Source: JAICLL01 sp035252155 (lineage in GTDB: Bacteria; Planctomycetota; Planctomycetia; Pirellulales; JAICIG01). From it: a DNA stretch of 6,287 nt. How positions within the stretch are numbered: position 1 is the first letter of the stretch; every line of letters starts with the position of its first letter. Shown piece after piece: positions 1 through 6,065 of the stretch. The notes under the pieces were generated by a model that saw only the letters and a program-made list of their open reading frames with translations, was not told where the DNA came from and searched no databases. The stretch spans positions 1-6,287 of the forward strand of contig DATFDL010000763.1 in NCBI GenBank assembly GCA_035252155.1, given 5' to 3'. The translations under genes were made by a program, and so were the position numbers.

Positions 1-972
<972 letters not shown>

Positions 973-1036
973 GGGGCGGGGAGTCAGCGCGGGCAGTCGG
1001 CGGGCCACTGTCACGATCGGCAGACAGTCGTCCCGC

Positions 1037-1441
1037 TCAGTTCTTCAAGTACCAAAGCTTATTGATCTTCAGGAACGAGATCGTCTTTTTCGAACCGACC
1101 GCCTCCTTGAGCTCGTAGGTGGCCGTCTTGCCGTCGTCGTCGATCGTCGGTTCCGCGCCTTTGATGGATTTGAGCACCTTCTTCAACTGCGGCGCGTTCT
1201 TCTCGGCGAAGCGTTCGGCAAATTCCTCGATCGACCGTTTCTCGGTAATCTTCTTCAACTCATCGGGAGGAACGAACATTTTCAGAAACTTGACGTATTC
1301 TTCGTCCTCCAGAAGCCGGATTCCCTCGTCGATGGCTGTGTCCAGCTTTGCCCGCGGATCGGGGGCAGGCGCCGCCGTCGCTGTGTTCGTGAAGGCGGTG
1401 AATCCGCAAACCGCGGCCAACGTCAACAAAACGGCACGCAT
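1037..1441 (-). CDS. Small secreted protein of unknown function, possible NTF2-like fold
   Basis: This encodes 134 residues. The start at 1441 is set by a GGAGGG ribosome binding site 5 bases upstream and by the signal peptide MRAVLLTLAAVCGFTAFTNT, with likely signal peptidase I cleavage after ATAA (residue 24). The same frame stays open further upstream to 1825, but that extension runs over the promoter and the antitoxin gene and would bury the signal peptide. The mature part is charged: a helix-like segment KLDTAIDEGIRLLEDEEYVKFLKMF (32-56), a Lys/Glu-rich middle, then alternating strands ending FLKINKLWYLKN. One helix followed by strands, ending in a Trp-Tyr pair, recalls small planctomycete secreted proteins with NTF2/DUF4878-like folds, but this is a guess from pattern. 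Cys12 does not fit a lipobox (Val precedes it), so a lipoprotein is unlikely. The protein probably acts outside the cytoplasm. It has its own promoter and may be transcribed on into the DUF1549 gene. Confidence 0.8.
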   Translation of the reverse strand: MRAVLLTLAAVCGFTAFTNTATAAPAPDPRAKLDTAIDEGIRLLEDEEYVKFLKMFVPPDELKKITEKRSIEEFAERFAEKNAPQLKKVLKSIKGAEPTIDDDGKTATYELKEAVGSKKTISFLKINKLWYLKN

Positions 1442-1446
1442 GGCAA

Positions 1447-1452
1447 CCCTCC
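1447..1452 (-). promoter_or_regulatory. Ribosome binding site that fixes the start at 1441
   Basis: GGAGGG on the minus strand lies 5 bases before the ATG. It supports the short, signal-peptide-bearing start over the longer open frame. Confidence 0.75.
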
Positions 1453-1487
1453 AAAGTTGAAACCCAGTGGTCCCGACGGGCCGCGGC

Positions 1488-1516
1488 ATTATCCTAGCGG
1501 GCCGATTGGATGTCAA
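1488..1516 (-). promoter_or_regulatory. Sigma70-type promoter for the secreted-protein gene
   Basis: On the minus strand, TTGACA (1516-1511, perfect consensus) is followed by a 17-base spacer and GATAAT (1493-1488, 5 of 6 matches). Transcription should start near 1481, leaving a leader of about 40 bases that contains the GGAGGG ribosome binding site. It sits between the antitoxin stop and the secreted-protein start, so that gene need not depend on the toxin-antitoxin transcript. Confidence 0.72.
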
Positions 1517-1519
1517 CAT

Positions 1520-1541
1520 TCCGGCGCGGGTGCACGCCGGA
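1520..1541 (-). terminator. Possible terminator hairpin after the antitoxin gene
   Basis: Arms TCCGGCG and CGCCGGA (7 bp) enclose 8 bases. The hairpin lies 28 bases after the antitoxin stop and just upstream of the next promoter. No T-run follows on the minus strand, so intrinsic termination is uncertain; it could equally be a chance GC-rich inverted repeat. Confidence 0.35.
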
Positions 1542-1568
1542 GCTGCGCGTCGATCCGCAGCGGCCTGT

Positions 1569-1877
1569 TCAACGTGTGGCTCGGCCGCCTTTCTTGGCGG
1601 ATTTTCGCCGCTGGCTTCGCGCCCGGACGGCGGCCCAAAAATCTTTCTCGGGCAGTCCGCGACCTTGTTTGACGCTTTGCCGGGAACGATCGAGCATCGC
1701 TTGAAACCGGGGCGAACGCCCGAGCAGAAGGCGCTCCAGGTCTTCATCGTCGTGGGGAACGAGCAGCACGGCGGCCGGCTTTCCGTTTCGCGTAATGACG
1801 ATGGGGCCTTCAGCGCCACATTCATCGAGATAAGCGCTCAGCCGCGCTTTGACGTCTGCCAACGGAGCGATTTTCAT
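1569..1877 (-). CDS. Phd/YefM-family antitoxin
   Basis: This encodes 102 residues. The N-terminal half has the Phd/YefM pattern: a short MKIAPLADVKARLSAYL start (1-17), then EGPIVITRNGKPAAVLLVP (23-41), the strand-turn-strand that forms the DNA-binding dimer of this family. The C-terminal half (about 50-102) is polar, with PEKDFWAAVRARSQ and a basic tail; in the family this part neutralises the toxin and is unstructured when unbound. The start overlaps the toxin stop (ATGA), and an AGAGGAG ribosome binding site lies inside the toxin gene 8 bases upstream. Known family members bind the operator together with the toxin and repress their own operon. The identity is clear, while toxin partnership is inferred from adjacency. 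Confidence 0.88.
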   Translation of the reverse strand: MKIAPLADVKARLSAYLDECGAEGPIVITRNGKPAAVLLVPHDDEDLERLLLGRSPRFQAMLDRSRQSVKQGRGLPEKDFWAAVRARSQRRKSAKKGGRATR

Positions 1878-2197
1878 GATTCGTACTCCTCTCCGCCGAT
1901 CAAAAGCCGGCTGCCGTCTTTTAAGCCGATCGCCAACACGTGCACTTGGCGCGTAATTGGGTCGGCCTCGTAGAATACGCGGAAGCGATTGCCTCGGCCA
2001 CAGCGAAGCTCCCAGGCAGCGCCAAAAGGAGCCGGCTGGTCCAACGGCTTTCGGTTCCGGGTTTCATCCAGGGGCGAATGCGTGAGCTGTTCGTTGATCG
2101 TCTTCCGCAGAAACGCGTGGTGCTTCGAGTCGATCTGGTCTAAGTGTTCAATGGCCTCCGGCGCGAACGACAACGTGTACCGTAACGACTTCGCCAT
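1874..2197 (-). CDS. RelE/ParE-superfamily toxin
   Basis: This encodes 107 residues with the compact RelE/ParE fold pattern: LRYTLSFAPEAIEHLDQI (5-22), then a helix FLRKTINEQL (29-38), WELRCGRGNRFRVFYE (62-77), and a final strand pair VHVLAIGLKDGSRLLIGG (85-102). RelE-type members cut mRNA on the ribosome and ParE-type members poison gyrase; the sequence alone does not settle which applies. It is the first gene of the operon, the less common toxin-first order also seen in higBA. The ATG lies 1 base from a 16-bp palindrome, and no ribosome binding site fits in front of it, so the mRNA may be leaderless. No frameshift or truncation is seen, so it looks functional. Confidence 0.87.
   Translation of the reverse strand: MAKSLRYTLSFAPEAIEHLDQIDSKHHAFLRKTINEQLTHSPLDETRNRKPLDQPAPFGAAWELRCGRGNRFRVFYEADPITRQVHVLAIGLKDGSRLLIGGEEYES
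1886..1892 (-). promoter_or_regulatory. Strong ribosome binding site for the antitoxin
   Basis: AGAGGAG on the minus strand lies 8 bases before the antitoxin ATG, within the last codons of the toxin gene. It contrasts with the lack of such a site before the toxin and would favour antitoxin synthesis from the shared mRNA. Confidence 0.75.
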
Positions 2198-2198
2198 T

Positions 2199-2233
2199 GA
2201 CTAGAATTCTAGTCCATGCTTTTTGCATGTCAA
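2199..2233 (-). promoter_or_regulatory. Promoter with overlapping palindromic operator for the toxin-antitoxin operon
   Basis: On the minus strand, TTGACA (2233-2228, perfect) is followed by 16 bases and TAGAAT (2211-2206, 5 of 6). The perfect palindrome GACTAGAATTCTAGTC (2199-2214) covers the -10 box. With one mismatched pair it extends to 24 bp (2195-2218), including the toxin start codon. A second inverted repeat, CATGC, 5 T, GCATG (2215-2229), fills the spacer. Such placement suits an operator for the antitoxin or the toxin-antitoxin complex (inference from family behaviour). The predicted transcription start is near 2199, about 2 bases before the coding sequence. Confidence 0.75.
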
Positions 2234-2340
2234 TTGCCGTCGCGTTGCCTGATTGAGGGTGCGTGATCGTGAATCGGTAGGGTTAGCCGAGCGAAACGAG
2301 TCCCCATACGCATCAAGCAAAGGTGGTTTCACTGCAAGAC

Positions 2341-2370
2341 GTCTGTAGGGAACGCACTCCGTGGCGTTCA
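2341..2370 (+). repeat. REP element R1 (GTAG head, imperfect hairpin)
   Basis: GTAG at 2345-2348 is followed by GGAACGCA, the CTCCGT loop and GGCGTTCA. It is one of seven related elements in the window. Two changes from the common form weaken the stem at its top and base. It forms an inverted pair with R2. Confidence 0.8.
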
Positions 2371-2404
2371 AGCGACCTGCGACTCGATGTCAATTTGCCC
2401 CTCA

Positions 2405-2435
2405 CGGAACGCCACGGAGGGCGTTCCCTACAGAC
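2405..2435 (-). repeat. REP element R2, inverted partner of R1
   Basis: Read on the minus strand, this has GTAG (2431-2428) followed by perfect 8-bp arms GGAACGCC and GGCGTTCC around CTCCGT (2427-2406). R1 and R2 face each other across 35 bases and match at 28 of 29 positions, so together they could form a stem of about 29 bp. This is the layout called a BIME when formed by bacterial REPs. Confidence 0.85.
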
Positions 2436-2436
2436 G

Positions 2437-2492
2437 CTCCGCGTCTCCCCATCTCCCCATCTCCGCGTCTCCGCTTCTCCGCGTCTCCCCCT
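2437..2492 (+). repeat. Seven tandem octamers, consensus CTCCSCRT
   Basis: Seven 8-base units follow each other without a gap: CTCCGCGT, CTCCCCAT (twice), CTCCGCGT, CTCCGCTT, CTCCGCGT and CTCCCCCT. The strand is strongly pyrimidine-rich. The block begins one base after the CAGAC end of R2. Units differ at positions 5 to 8 while CTCC is constant. Confidence 0.85.
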
Positions 2493-2593
2493 CGCGCAGC
2501 CGGCCGGGGCATCGCCAAGGCTCTGCCCCAGCCACCGGAGAACAACTCGAAAACCCAAACTTCATTGCAATTCCGTCAGCCTCCAGAATTTGG

Positions 2594-2621
2594 TTGACAC
2601 GCGACTCCCAACGTGTAGCAT
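2594..2621 (+). promoter_or_regulatory. Sigma70-type promoter for the oxidoreductase operon
   Basis: TTGACA (2594-2599, perfect) is followed by a 16-base spacer and TAGCAT (2616-2621, 4 of 6). It is the best promoter match upstream of the plus-strand operon and predicts a start near 2628, leaving a leader of about 210 bases. Confidence 0.6.
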
Positions 2622-2839
2622 GAAGGGCGCGGCCGCGTTAACACGGGCATCGCCAATCGACATCGATTCGTGCCCGCGCGGTAGGTTACTGGCTGGGCGA
2701 ATCGAATTGGCCCGGGTCGGGTCGTTCGCTTTTCTCGGCGGTTTGCCCGTCGCGCAGGACGCCAATCCCTCGTCATCGCGTTGCTCTTCGGCGCGGCAGG
2801 GGTGTTCGTTCCATCTCGTTGGCGTCTGGGAGTTCTGCC
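2622..2839 (+). other. Leader region of the oxidoreductase operon
   Basis: This is non-coding as far as can be seen. Near its start is a nested inverted repeat: CGGGCA (2644-2649) with TGCCCG (2671-2676), and inside it AATCG (2655-2659) with CGATT (2664-2668) around ACAT. That gives a 6-bp plus 5-bp stem with an internal loop. No known riboswitch was recognised. GGGAG at 2828-2832, 7 bases before ATG 2840, is the ribosome binding site of the first gene. Confidence 0.45.
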
Positions 2840-3262
2840 ATGAACTACAACGCGCGCGCGAAGAAGATTGCCAATTACGTGCAATCGCGGGGACTGGAAA
2901 CACACCGCGGCGTCATGCCCCTGGCCGAGCTGGGGGCGCTGGTCGTCTTTGGCAACGACGACTATTTCGGCAACCCGCAAACCCGCGAGCTGGTGCGGCT
3001 GGTGTTCGAGGCCGGCCACGACGCCGGCATCGACGTGCTGGGCTTCGCCACCAACGACGCCCGCGACTGGGCCGACGACGCGGGCTGCTCGTGGGCCGTC
3101 GTGCTCAAGACCGACCATCTCGACTGGGCCAAGGCCCGGCTGCACGACGCCTTCTTTGAATCGCACGGCCTCTACGCGCCGCGCTCGCTGGCCCAGGCCG
3201 CCGCCAGCGGCGACGGCAACTGGCGATACTCAGGTCACCTTTCGCAGGAGAAACCACGATGA
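2840..3262 (+). CDS. 140-residue protein of unknown function, first gene of the oxidoreductase operon
   Basis: I do not recognise the family. The start at 2840 is supported by GGGAG 7 bases upstream; a TTG seven codons earlier is a weaker option. It is a soluble protein with no signal peptide or membrane segment. Visible features are a basic N-terminal helix NYNARAKKIANYVQSRG (2-18), two hydrophobic strand-like stretches LGALVVFGND (31-40) and GIDVLGFATND (63-73), an acidic stretch DARDWADDAG (73-82), and SWAVVLKTDHLDWAKARLHDAFF (84-106). Alternating short strands and helices suggest a small alpha/beta domain. Its single Cys (83) and lack of clustered Cys argue against an iron-sulfur protein. 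The stop overlaps the ATG of the 2-oxoacid oxidoreductase gene (ATGA), so the two are translationally coupled and the product probably assists or regulates that enzyme (inference from position only). Confidence 0.8.
   Translation: MNYNARAKKIANYVQSRGLETHRGVMPLAELGALVVFGNDDYFGNPQTRELVRLVFEAGHDAGIDVLGFATNDARDWADDAGCSWAVVLKTDHLDWAKARLHDAFFESHGLYAPRSLAQAAASGDGNWRYSGHLSQEKPR
3246..3250 (+). promoter_or_regulatory. Ribosome binding site for the oxidoreductase
   Basis: AGGAG lies 8 bases before ATG 3259, inside the end of the preceding gene. It fixes the start that overlaps the upstream stop codon. Confidence 0.75.
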
Positions 3263-5268
3263 GTGTGGGTACGATTTCGCCCCCGCGTTCGCTGCTCGAT
3301 CTCAGTGTGCCGGTTTCGGCCGACCTTCCTGTTGAGCAGAAATACGAATATCCCGGCATTCCCACCACCTGCGACGGCGCCGAAGCCGTGGTACACGTCG
3401 AGATCAACATCTCGCAAGGTTCGGGGGCGTATCCCATCACCAGCTCGACCACCATGGGCGGCGGCTTCAACGCGGCGGTGACCAATGGCCGCCCCAATCT
3501 TTGGGGCGAGCAGCTTGTGTTCTTTGAGCCGGAAAGCGAACACTCGGCGGCGACGTTTTGCGAGGGGTTCGCCTTGGCGGGCGGTCGAGTGACCAATTTT
3601 ACGTCCGGCCAGGGGCTGGTGCTGATGAAAGAGGTGCTCTACACCATCGCCGGCAAGCGGCTGCCGGTGGTCATGAACATCGGCGCCCGTGCCTTGACCA
3701 GCCACTCGCTGAACGTGCACGCCGGCCACGACGACCTGATGAGCGTGGCCGACTGCGGCTGGGGAATGCTCTTTGGCCGCAACGCCCAGGAGGCCGGCGA
3801 TTTGTGCTTGATCTGCCGGCGGGCCGCAGAGGCCAGCTTCACGCCGTTCTTCAATGTGCAAGACGGATTTTTAACGACTCACACCGTCGAAACCGTGCGG
3901 CTGCCCGAGACGGAGTTCATGCGCGAATACATCGGTTCGCCCGCCGAAAAGCTGATGAACCTGATGGATCCCGACAACCCGCTGATGTCGGGCACGGTGC
4001 AGAACCAAGATTCGTACATGAAGGGCAAGATCGCTCAGCGGTGGTATTACGACCGCGTTGAGCCGGCACTGGCCGATGCCTTTGCCGAGTTCCGCCAGAA
4101 GACCGGGCGGAATTACGATTTCCTGCTGCCCTATCGCTGTGAAGACGCGGAGTACATTTTGGTCGGCATGGGCTCATACATGGAGACGGCCCAGGCCACC
4201 ATCGACTATCTGCGCGACAAGAAGGGCATCAAGGCCGGCTGCCTCACGGTGGTTTGCTTCCGCCCGTTCCCCGCGCGACGGATTGTCGAGGCATTGAAGA
4301 ATTGCAAGGCGTTCTCGGTGATTGAGCGGATGGATGATCCGCTTTCGACCACCGGCAATCACCTGACGCGCGAGATCAAGGCGGCGTTTTGCGATGCGGC
4401 CTGCGGCCAGCCCGGCCACGACAAAATCGACCGCATTCCGCGCATCTATCACGGCGCCGCCGGCCTGGGCAGCCGCGACGTGCGGCCCGGCGACATCATC
4501 GCCATCTTCGACAACATGCAGAACGACGGGCAAGAGTATTTTTGCGTGGGTATTGACCATGCTTTGGCGTTGAAGATCGCCGAAGACCCCGATCTGCGTC
4601 CCAACGGTGGTTTTTCGATGCGCGGGCATTCGGTGGGTGGTTTCGGCTCGGTGACGACCAACAAAGTGATCGCCACGATCGCCGGCGGTGTGTTCGGCAA
4701 AGATGTGCAGGCGTATCCCAAATACGGCTCCGAGAAAAAGGGATTGCCGACCACGTATTACCTGACGATCGCCGACGAGCATATCGAGATGCACAGCGAG
4801 TTGGAGCACGTCGATTTGGTGGTCATCAACGACGTGAACGCCATGCACAGCGGCAACCCGCTGCTGGGCATGGTGCCCGGCGGATCGATCTTTATGCAGT
4901 CAACGCAAAAGGATCCCGCCGAAGTCTGGAAGCGCCTGCCGGCCTGGCACCGCAAGACGATCCGCGACAAGCGGCTGAAGGTGTATTACGCCGATATGGT
5001 GCAGATTGCCCGAGAGGTGGCCAGCGAAGCCGACCTCGAAATGCGCATGCAGGGCATCGTGTTGCTAGGGGCCTTTTTGAAATTGACGCCTTACGCGGCC
5101 CAGAGCGGCATGACCGACGACCAGGTGTATGCCGGCGTCGAAAAGGCGTTGCGCAAATATTTCGGCAAGCGCGGCGAGCAGGTGGTGCAAGACAATCTGA
5201 CCTGCGTCAAACGCGGTTACCAGGAAATGCGCGAGATCCCGGCGGAGGTGATGCAGGCGGGTGTGTGA
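3259..5268 (+). CDS. 2-oxoacid:ferredoxin oxidoreductase, PFOR domains I-II-III (no TPP or ferredoxin domain)
   Basis: This encodes 669 residues. Family enzymes oxidatively decarboxylate a 2-oxoacid such as pyruvate with CoA, passing electrons to ferredoxin. Domain I (about 50-260) has SGAYPITSSTTMG (55-67), matching the AYPIT motif, TSGQGLVLMKEVLYTIAGK (115-133), GARALTSHSLNVHAGHDDLM (142-161), whose Arg144 fits the conserved substrate/TPP-contacting Arg, and QDGFLTTH (201-208). Domain II (about 297-415) has ILVGMGSYMETAQATIDYL and AFSVIERMDDP (351-361). Domain III (about 425-650) has GGFGSVTTNKVIATIAGGVFG (460-480), KYGSEKKG (488-495) and the GGSIFMQS strand (541-548). The chain ends there. 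Single-chain PFORs of about 1,200 residues continue with ferredoxin and TPP domains; none is here, and no CxxCxxC cluster is present. A separate TPP subunit must exist, perhaps encoded downstream. The domain order matches single-chain PFOR, not the gamma-alpha fusions. The substrate cannot be told from sequence. It is translationally coupled to the small upstream gene, and a REP hairpin starts about a dozen bases after its stop. Confidence 0.88.
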   Translation: MSVGTISPPRSLLDLSVPVSADLPVEQKYEYPGIPTTCDGAEAVVHVEINISQGSGAYPITSSTTMGGGFNAAVTNGRPNLWGEQLVFFEPESEHSAATFCEGFALAGGRVTNFTSGQGLVLMKEVLYTIAGKRLPVVMNIGARALTSHSLNVHAGHDDLMSVADCGWGMLFGRNAQEAGDLCLICRRAAEASFTPFFNVQDGFLTTHTVETVRLPETEFMREYIGSPAEKLMNLMDPDNPLMSGTVQNQDSYMKGKIAQRWYYDRVEPALADAFAEFRQKTGRNYDFLLPYRCEDAEYILVGMGSYMETAQATIDYLRDKKGIKAGCLTVVCFRPFPARRIVEALKNCKAFSVIERMDDPLSTTGNHLTREIKAAFCDAACGQPGHDKIDRIPRIYHGAAGLGSRDVRPGDIIAIFDNMQNDGQEYFCVGIDHALALKIAEDPDLRPNGGFSMRGHSVGGFGSVTTNKVIATIAGGVFGKDVQAYPKYGSEKKGLPTTYYLTIADEHIEMHSELEHVDLVVINDVNAMHSGNPLLGMVPGGSIFMQSTQKDPAEVWKRLPAWHRKTIRDKRLKVYYADMVQIAREVASEADLEMRMQGIVLLGAFLKLTPYAAQSGMTDDQVYAGVEKALRKYFGKRGEQVVQDNLTCVKRGYQEMREIPAEVMQAGV

Positions 5269-5278
5269 CGCGCGACCT

Positions 5279-5307
5279 CTGTAGGGAACGCCCTCCGTGG
5301 CGTTCCG
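5279..5307 (+). repeat. REP element R3
   Basis: GTAG (5281-5284) is followed by perfect 8-bp arms GGAACGCC and GGCGTTCC around CTCCGT (5285-5306). It begins about 10 bases after the oxidoreductase stop, so the transcribed copy is a stable hairpin at the end of that message and may stop transcription or protect the 3' end. Confidence 0.88.
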
Positions 5308-5358
5308 CGAATGCGAGCAACTGTCCAAACCCAATTAAGCCCGAACGCCAATCAACGT

Positions 5359-5387
5359 CTGTAGGGAACGCCCTCCGTGGCGTTCCG
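5359..5387 (+). repeat. REP element R4, immediately upstream of the RAYT gene
   Basis: It is identical in head, arms and loop to R3 (GTAG 5361-5364, hairpin 5365-5386) and has the same orientation, 80 bases further on. Its end contains an in-frame GTG (5377), so a longer RAYT start would be read out of the repeat. Confidence 0.88.
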
Positions 5388-5403
5388 GCAAATCGAGACA
5401 TCG

Positions 5404-5928
5404 ATGCACGACCAAACGACCCGTCCAACGCGTAAATTGCACCGTCTGGCTCCGCAGGCGTACGCCACGACGGGGTATGAATATCACTTTACCGTTTGTG
5501 CCCGTCACCAAGGGCAGCCATTCCGGAACGACCGTCTGGCAAAAGAAGTGATCGCTTCCTTGCTTTGGACGAAGACGCAATACAACTGGTTGCTGTACTG
5601 TTATTGCCTGATGCCGGACCACTTGCACTTCGTTTGCCGGCTCACTGACCGAGACATCAAGTTCGTAAACGCGGGACCACGCGGTTGGATCGTCGAGGGA
5701 GTGCTCGACCACCTGAGCCGGTTCAAAAGTTACACCACCAACAAAAGCTGGAAGTTTGGTTTACACGGCAAGCTGTGGCAGAAGAGCAGTTACGATCGGG
5801 TGCTCGACCTGGATTGGCCATTTGAGGAGGTCGCGCAATATGTGCTCGACAATCCGGTGAGAAAAGGCTTGGTGCACGACTGGCGCGAATGGCCGTATTC
5901 GAAGATCGTCGATCCGTGGTGGGAATGA
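5404..5928 (+). CDS. REP-associated tyrosine transposase (RAYT, Y1/HUH family)
   Basis: This encodes 174 residues from ATG 5404. A GTG at 5377 inside R4 would add nine residues (MAFRQIETS) but gives a less likely start. Family members are single-strand DNA endonucleases that bind and cut REP hairpins, with an HUH metal site and a catalytic tyrosine. Visible motifs are YEYHFTVCARH near the start (25-35), LMPDHLHFVCRL (69-80) with the HLH metal-binding pair (His73, His75), a basic stretch HLSRFKSYTTNKSW (103-116), GKLWQKSSYDRVL (122-134), whose Tyr130 fits the nucleophile position, and the family C-terminus VAQYVLDNPVRKGLVHDW (143-160). Length matches the family. Unlike insertion-sequence relatives, it has no IS ends but is bracketed by GTAG-headed hairpins, the typical RAYT setting. 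The reading frame is intact. Such genes are usually single-copy, domesticated and responsible for REP spread (family knowledge). Confidence 0.9.
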   Translation: MHDQTTRPTRKLHRLAPQAYATTGYEYHFTVCARHQGQPFRNDRLAKEVIASLLWTKTQYNWLLYCYCLMPDHLHFVCRLTDRDIKFVNAGPRGWIVEGVLDHLSRFKSYTTNKSWKFGLHGKLWQKSSYDRVLDLDWPFEEVAQYVLDNPVRKGLVHDWREWPYSKIVDPWWE

Positions 5929-5933
5929 GAATG

Positions 5934-5960
5934 GTAGGGAACGCCCTCCGTGGCGTTCCG
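5934..5960 (+). repeat. REP element R5, immediately downstream of the RAYT gene
   Basis: GTAG (5934-5937) and the perfect hairpin (5938-5959) have the common arms and loop. It starts 5 bases after the RAYT stop. R4 and R5 therefore bracket the gene tightly in the same orientation. Confidence 0.88.
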
Positions 5961-6001
5961 TAGCGGGGCCGATGGGGCAGTGGAAGACACAAAGCAGTTT
6001 G

Positions 6002-6030
6002 CGGAACGGTACGGAGTCCGTTCCCTATAG
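6002..6030 (-). repeat. Divergent REP element R6 with compensated stem
   Basis: Read on the minus strand, the head is ATAG instead of GTAG, then come arms GGAACGG and CCGTTCC around an 8-base centre that keeps CTCCGT. Position 7 of the stem has changed from C-G to G-C on both sides, while position 8 is mispaired. The hairpin is thus preserved despite sequence change. Confidence 0.8.
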
Positions 6031-6065
6031 AGTCCGAAGGGCAGTTGAAAGCACAGAGCAGTTCA

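Larger units (their letters stand above)
2234..2593. other. Intergenic region between the divergent operons
   Basis: No credible gene lies here; the open frames are low-complexity and run through repeats. It holds a half-palindrome at 2277-2300, an inverted pair of REP elements (2341-2435), a block of octamers (2437-2492) and a small inverted repeat GGGGCA/TGCCCC (2506-2529). Bases 2234-2276 and 2530-2593 show nothing recognisable. Confidence 0.6.

Noticed and set aside
1442..1825. N-terminal extension of the secreted protein to 262 residues
   Set aside because: It would cross the promoter and much of the antitoxin gene and place the signal peptide in the middle; the ribosome binding site at 1447-1452 supports the short form.
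2506..2529. GGGGCA/TGCCCC inverted repeat as a terminator
   Set aside because: The arms are only 6 bp with a 12-base loop, no T-run and no gene ending nearby; chance is plausible in GC-rich sequence.
2323..3159. Plus-strand open frame of 278 residues through the intergenic region
   Set aside because: It consists of repeat and leader sequence and then runs out of frame across the 140-residue gene; composition is low-complexity.
3235..3861. Minus-strand open frames opposite the oxidoreductase (also 4174-4848)
   Set aside because: They are antisense to a strongly supported gene, His/Arg/Ala-rich, with no recognisable domain.
5335..5712. Minus-strand open frame opposite the RAYT
   Set aside because: It is antisense to the RAYT frame with its HLH and Tyr motifs, and its ends lie in REP sequence.
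5359..5960. Insertion sequence with R4 and R5 as terminal repeats
   Set aside because: R4 and R5 are direct, not inverted, no target duplication was seen, and the same element occurs elsewhere without the gene; a RAYT-REP unit explains it better.
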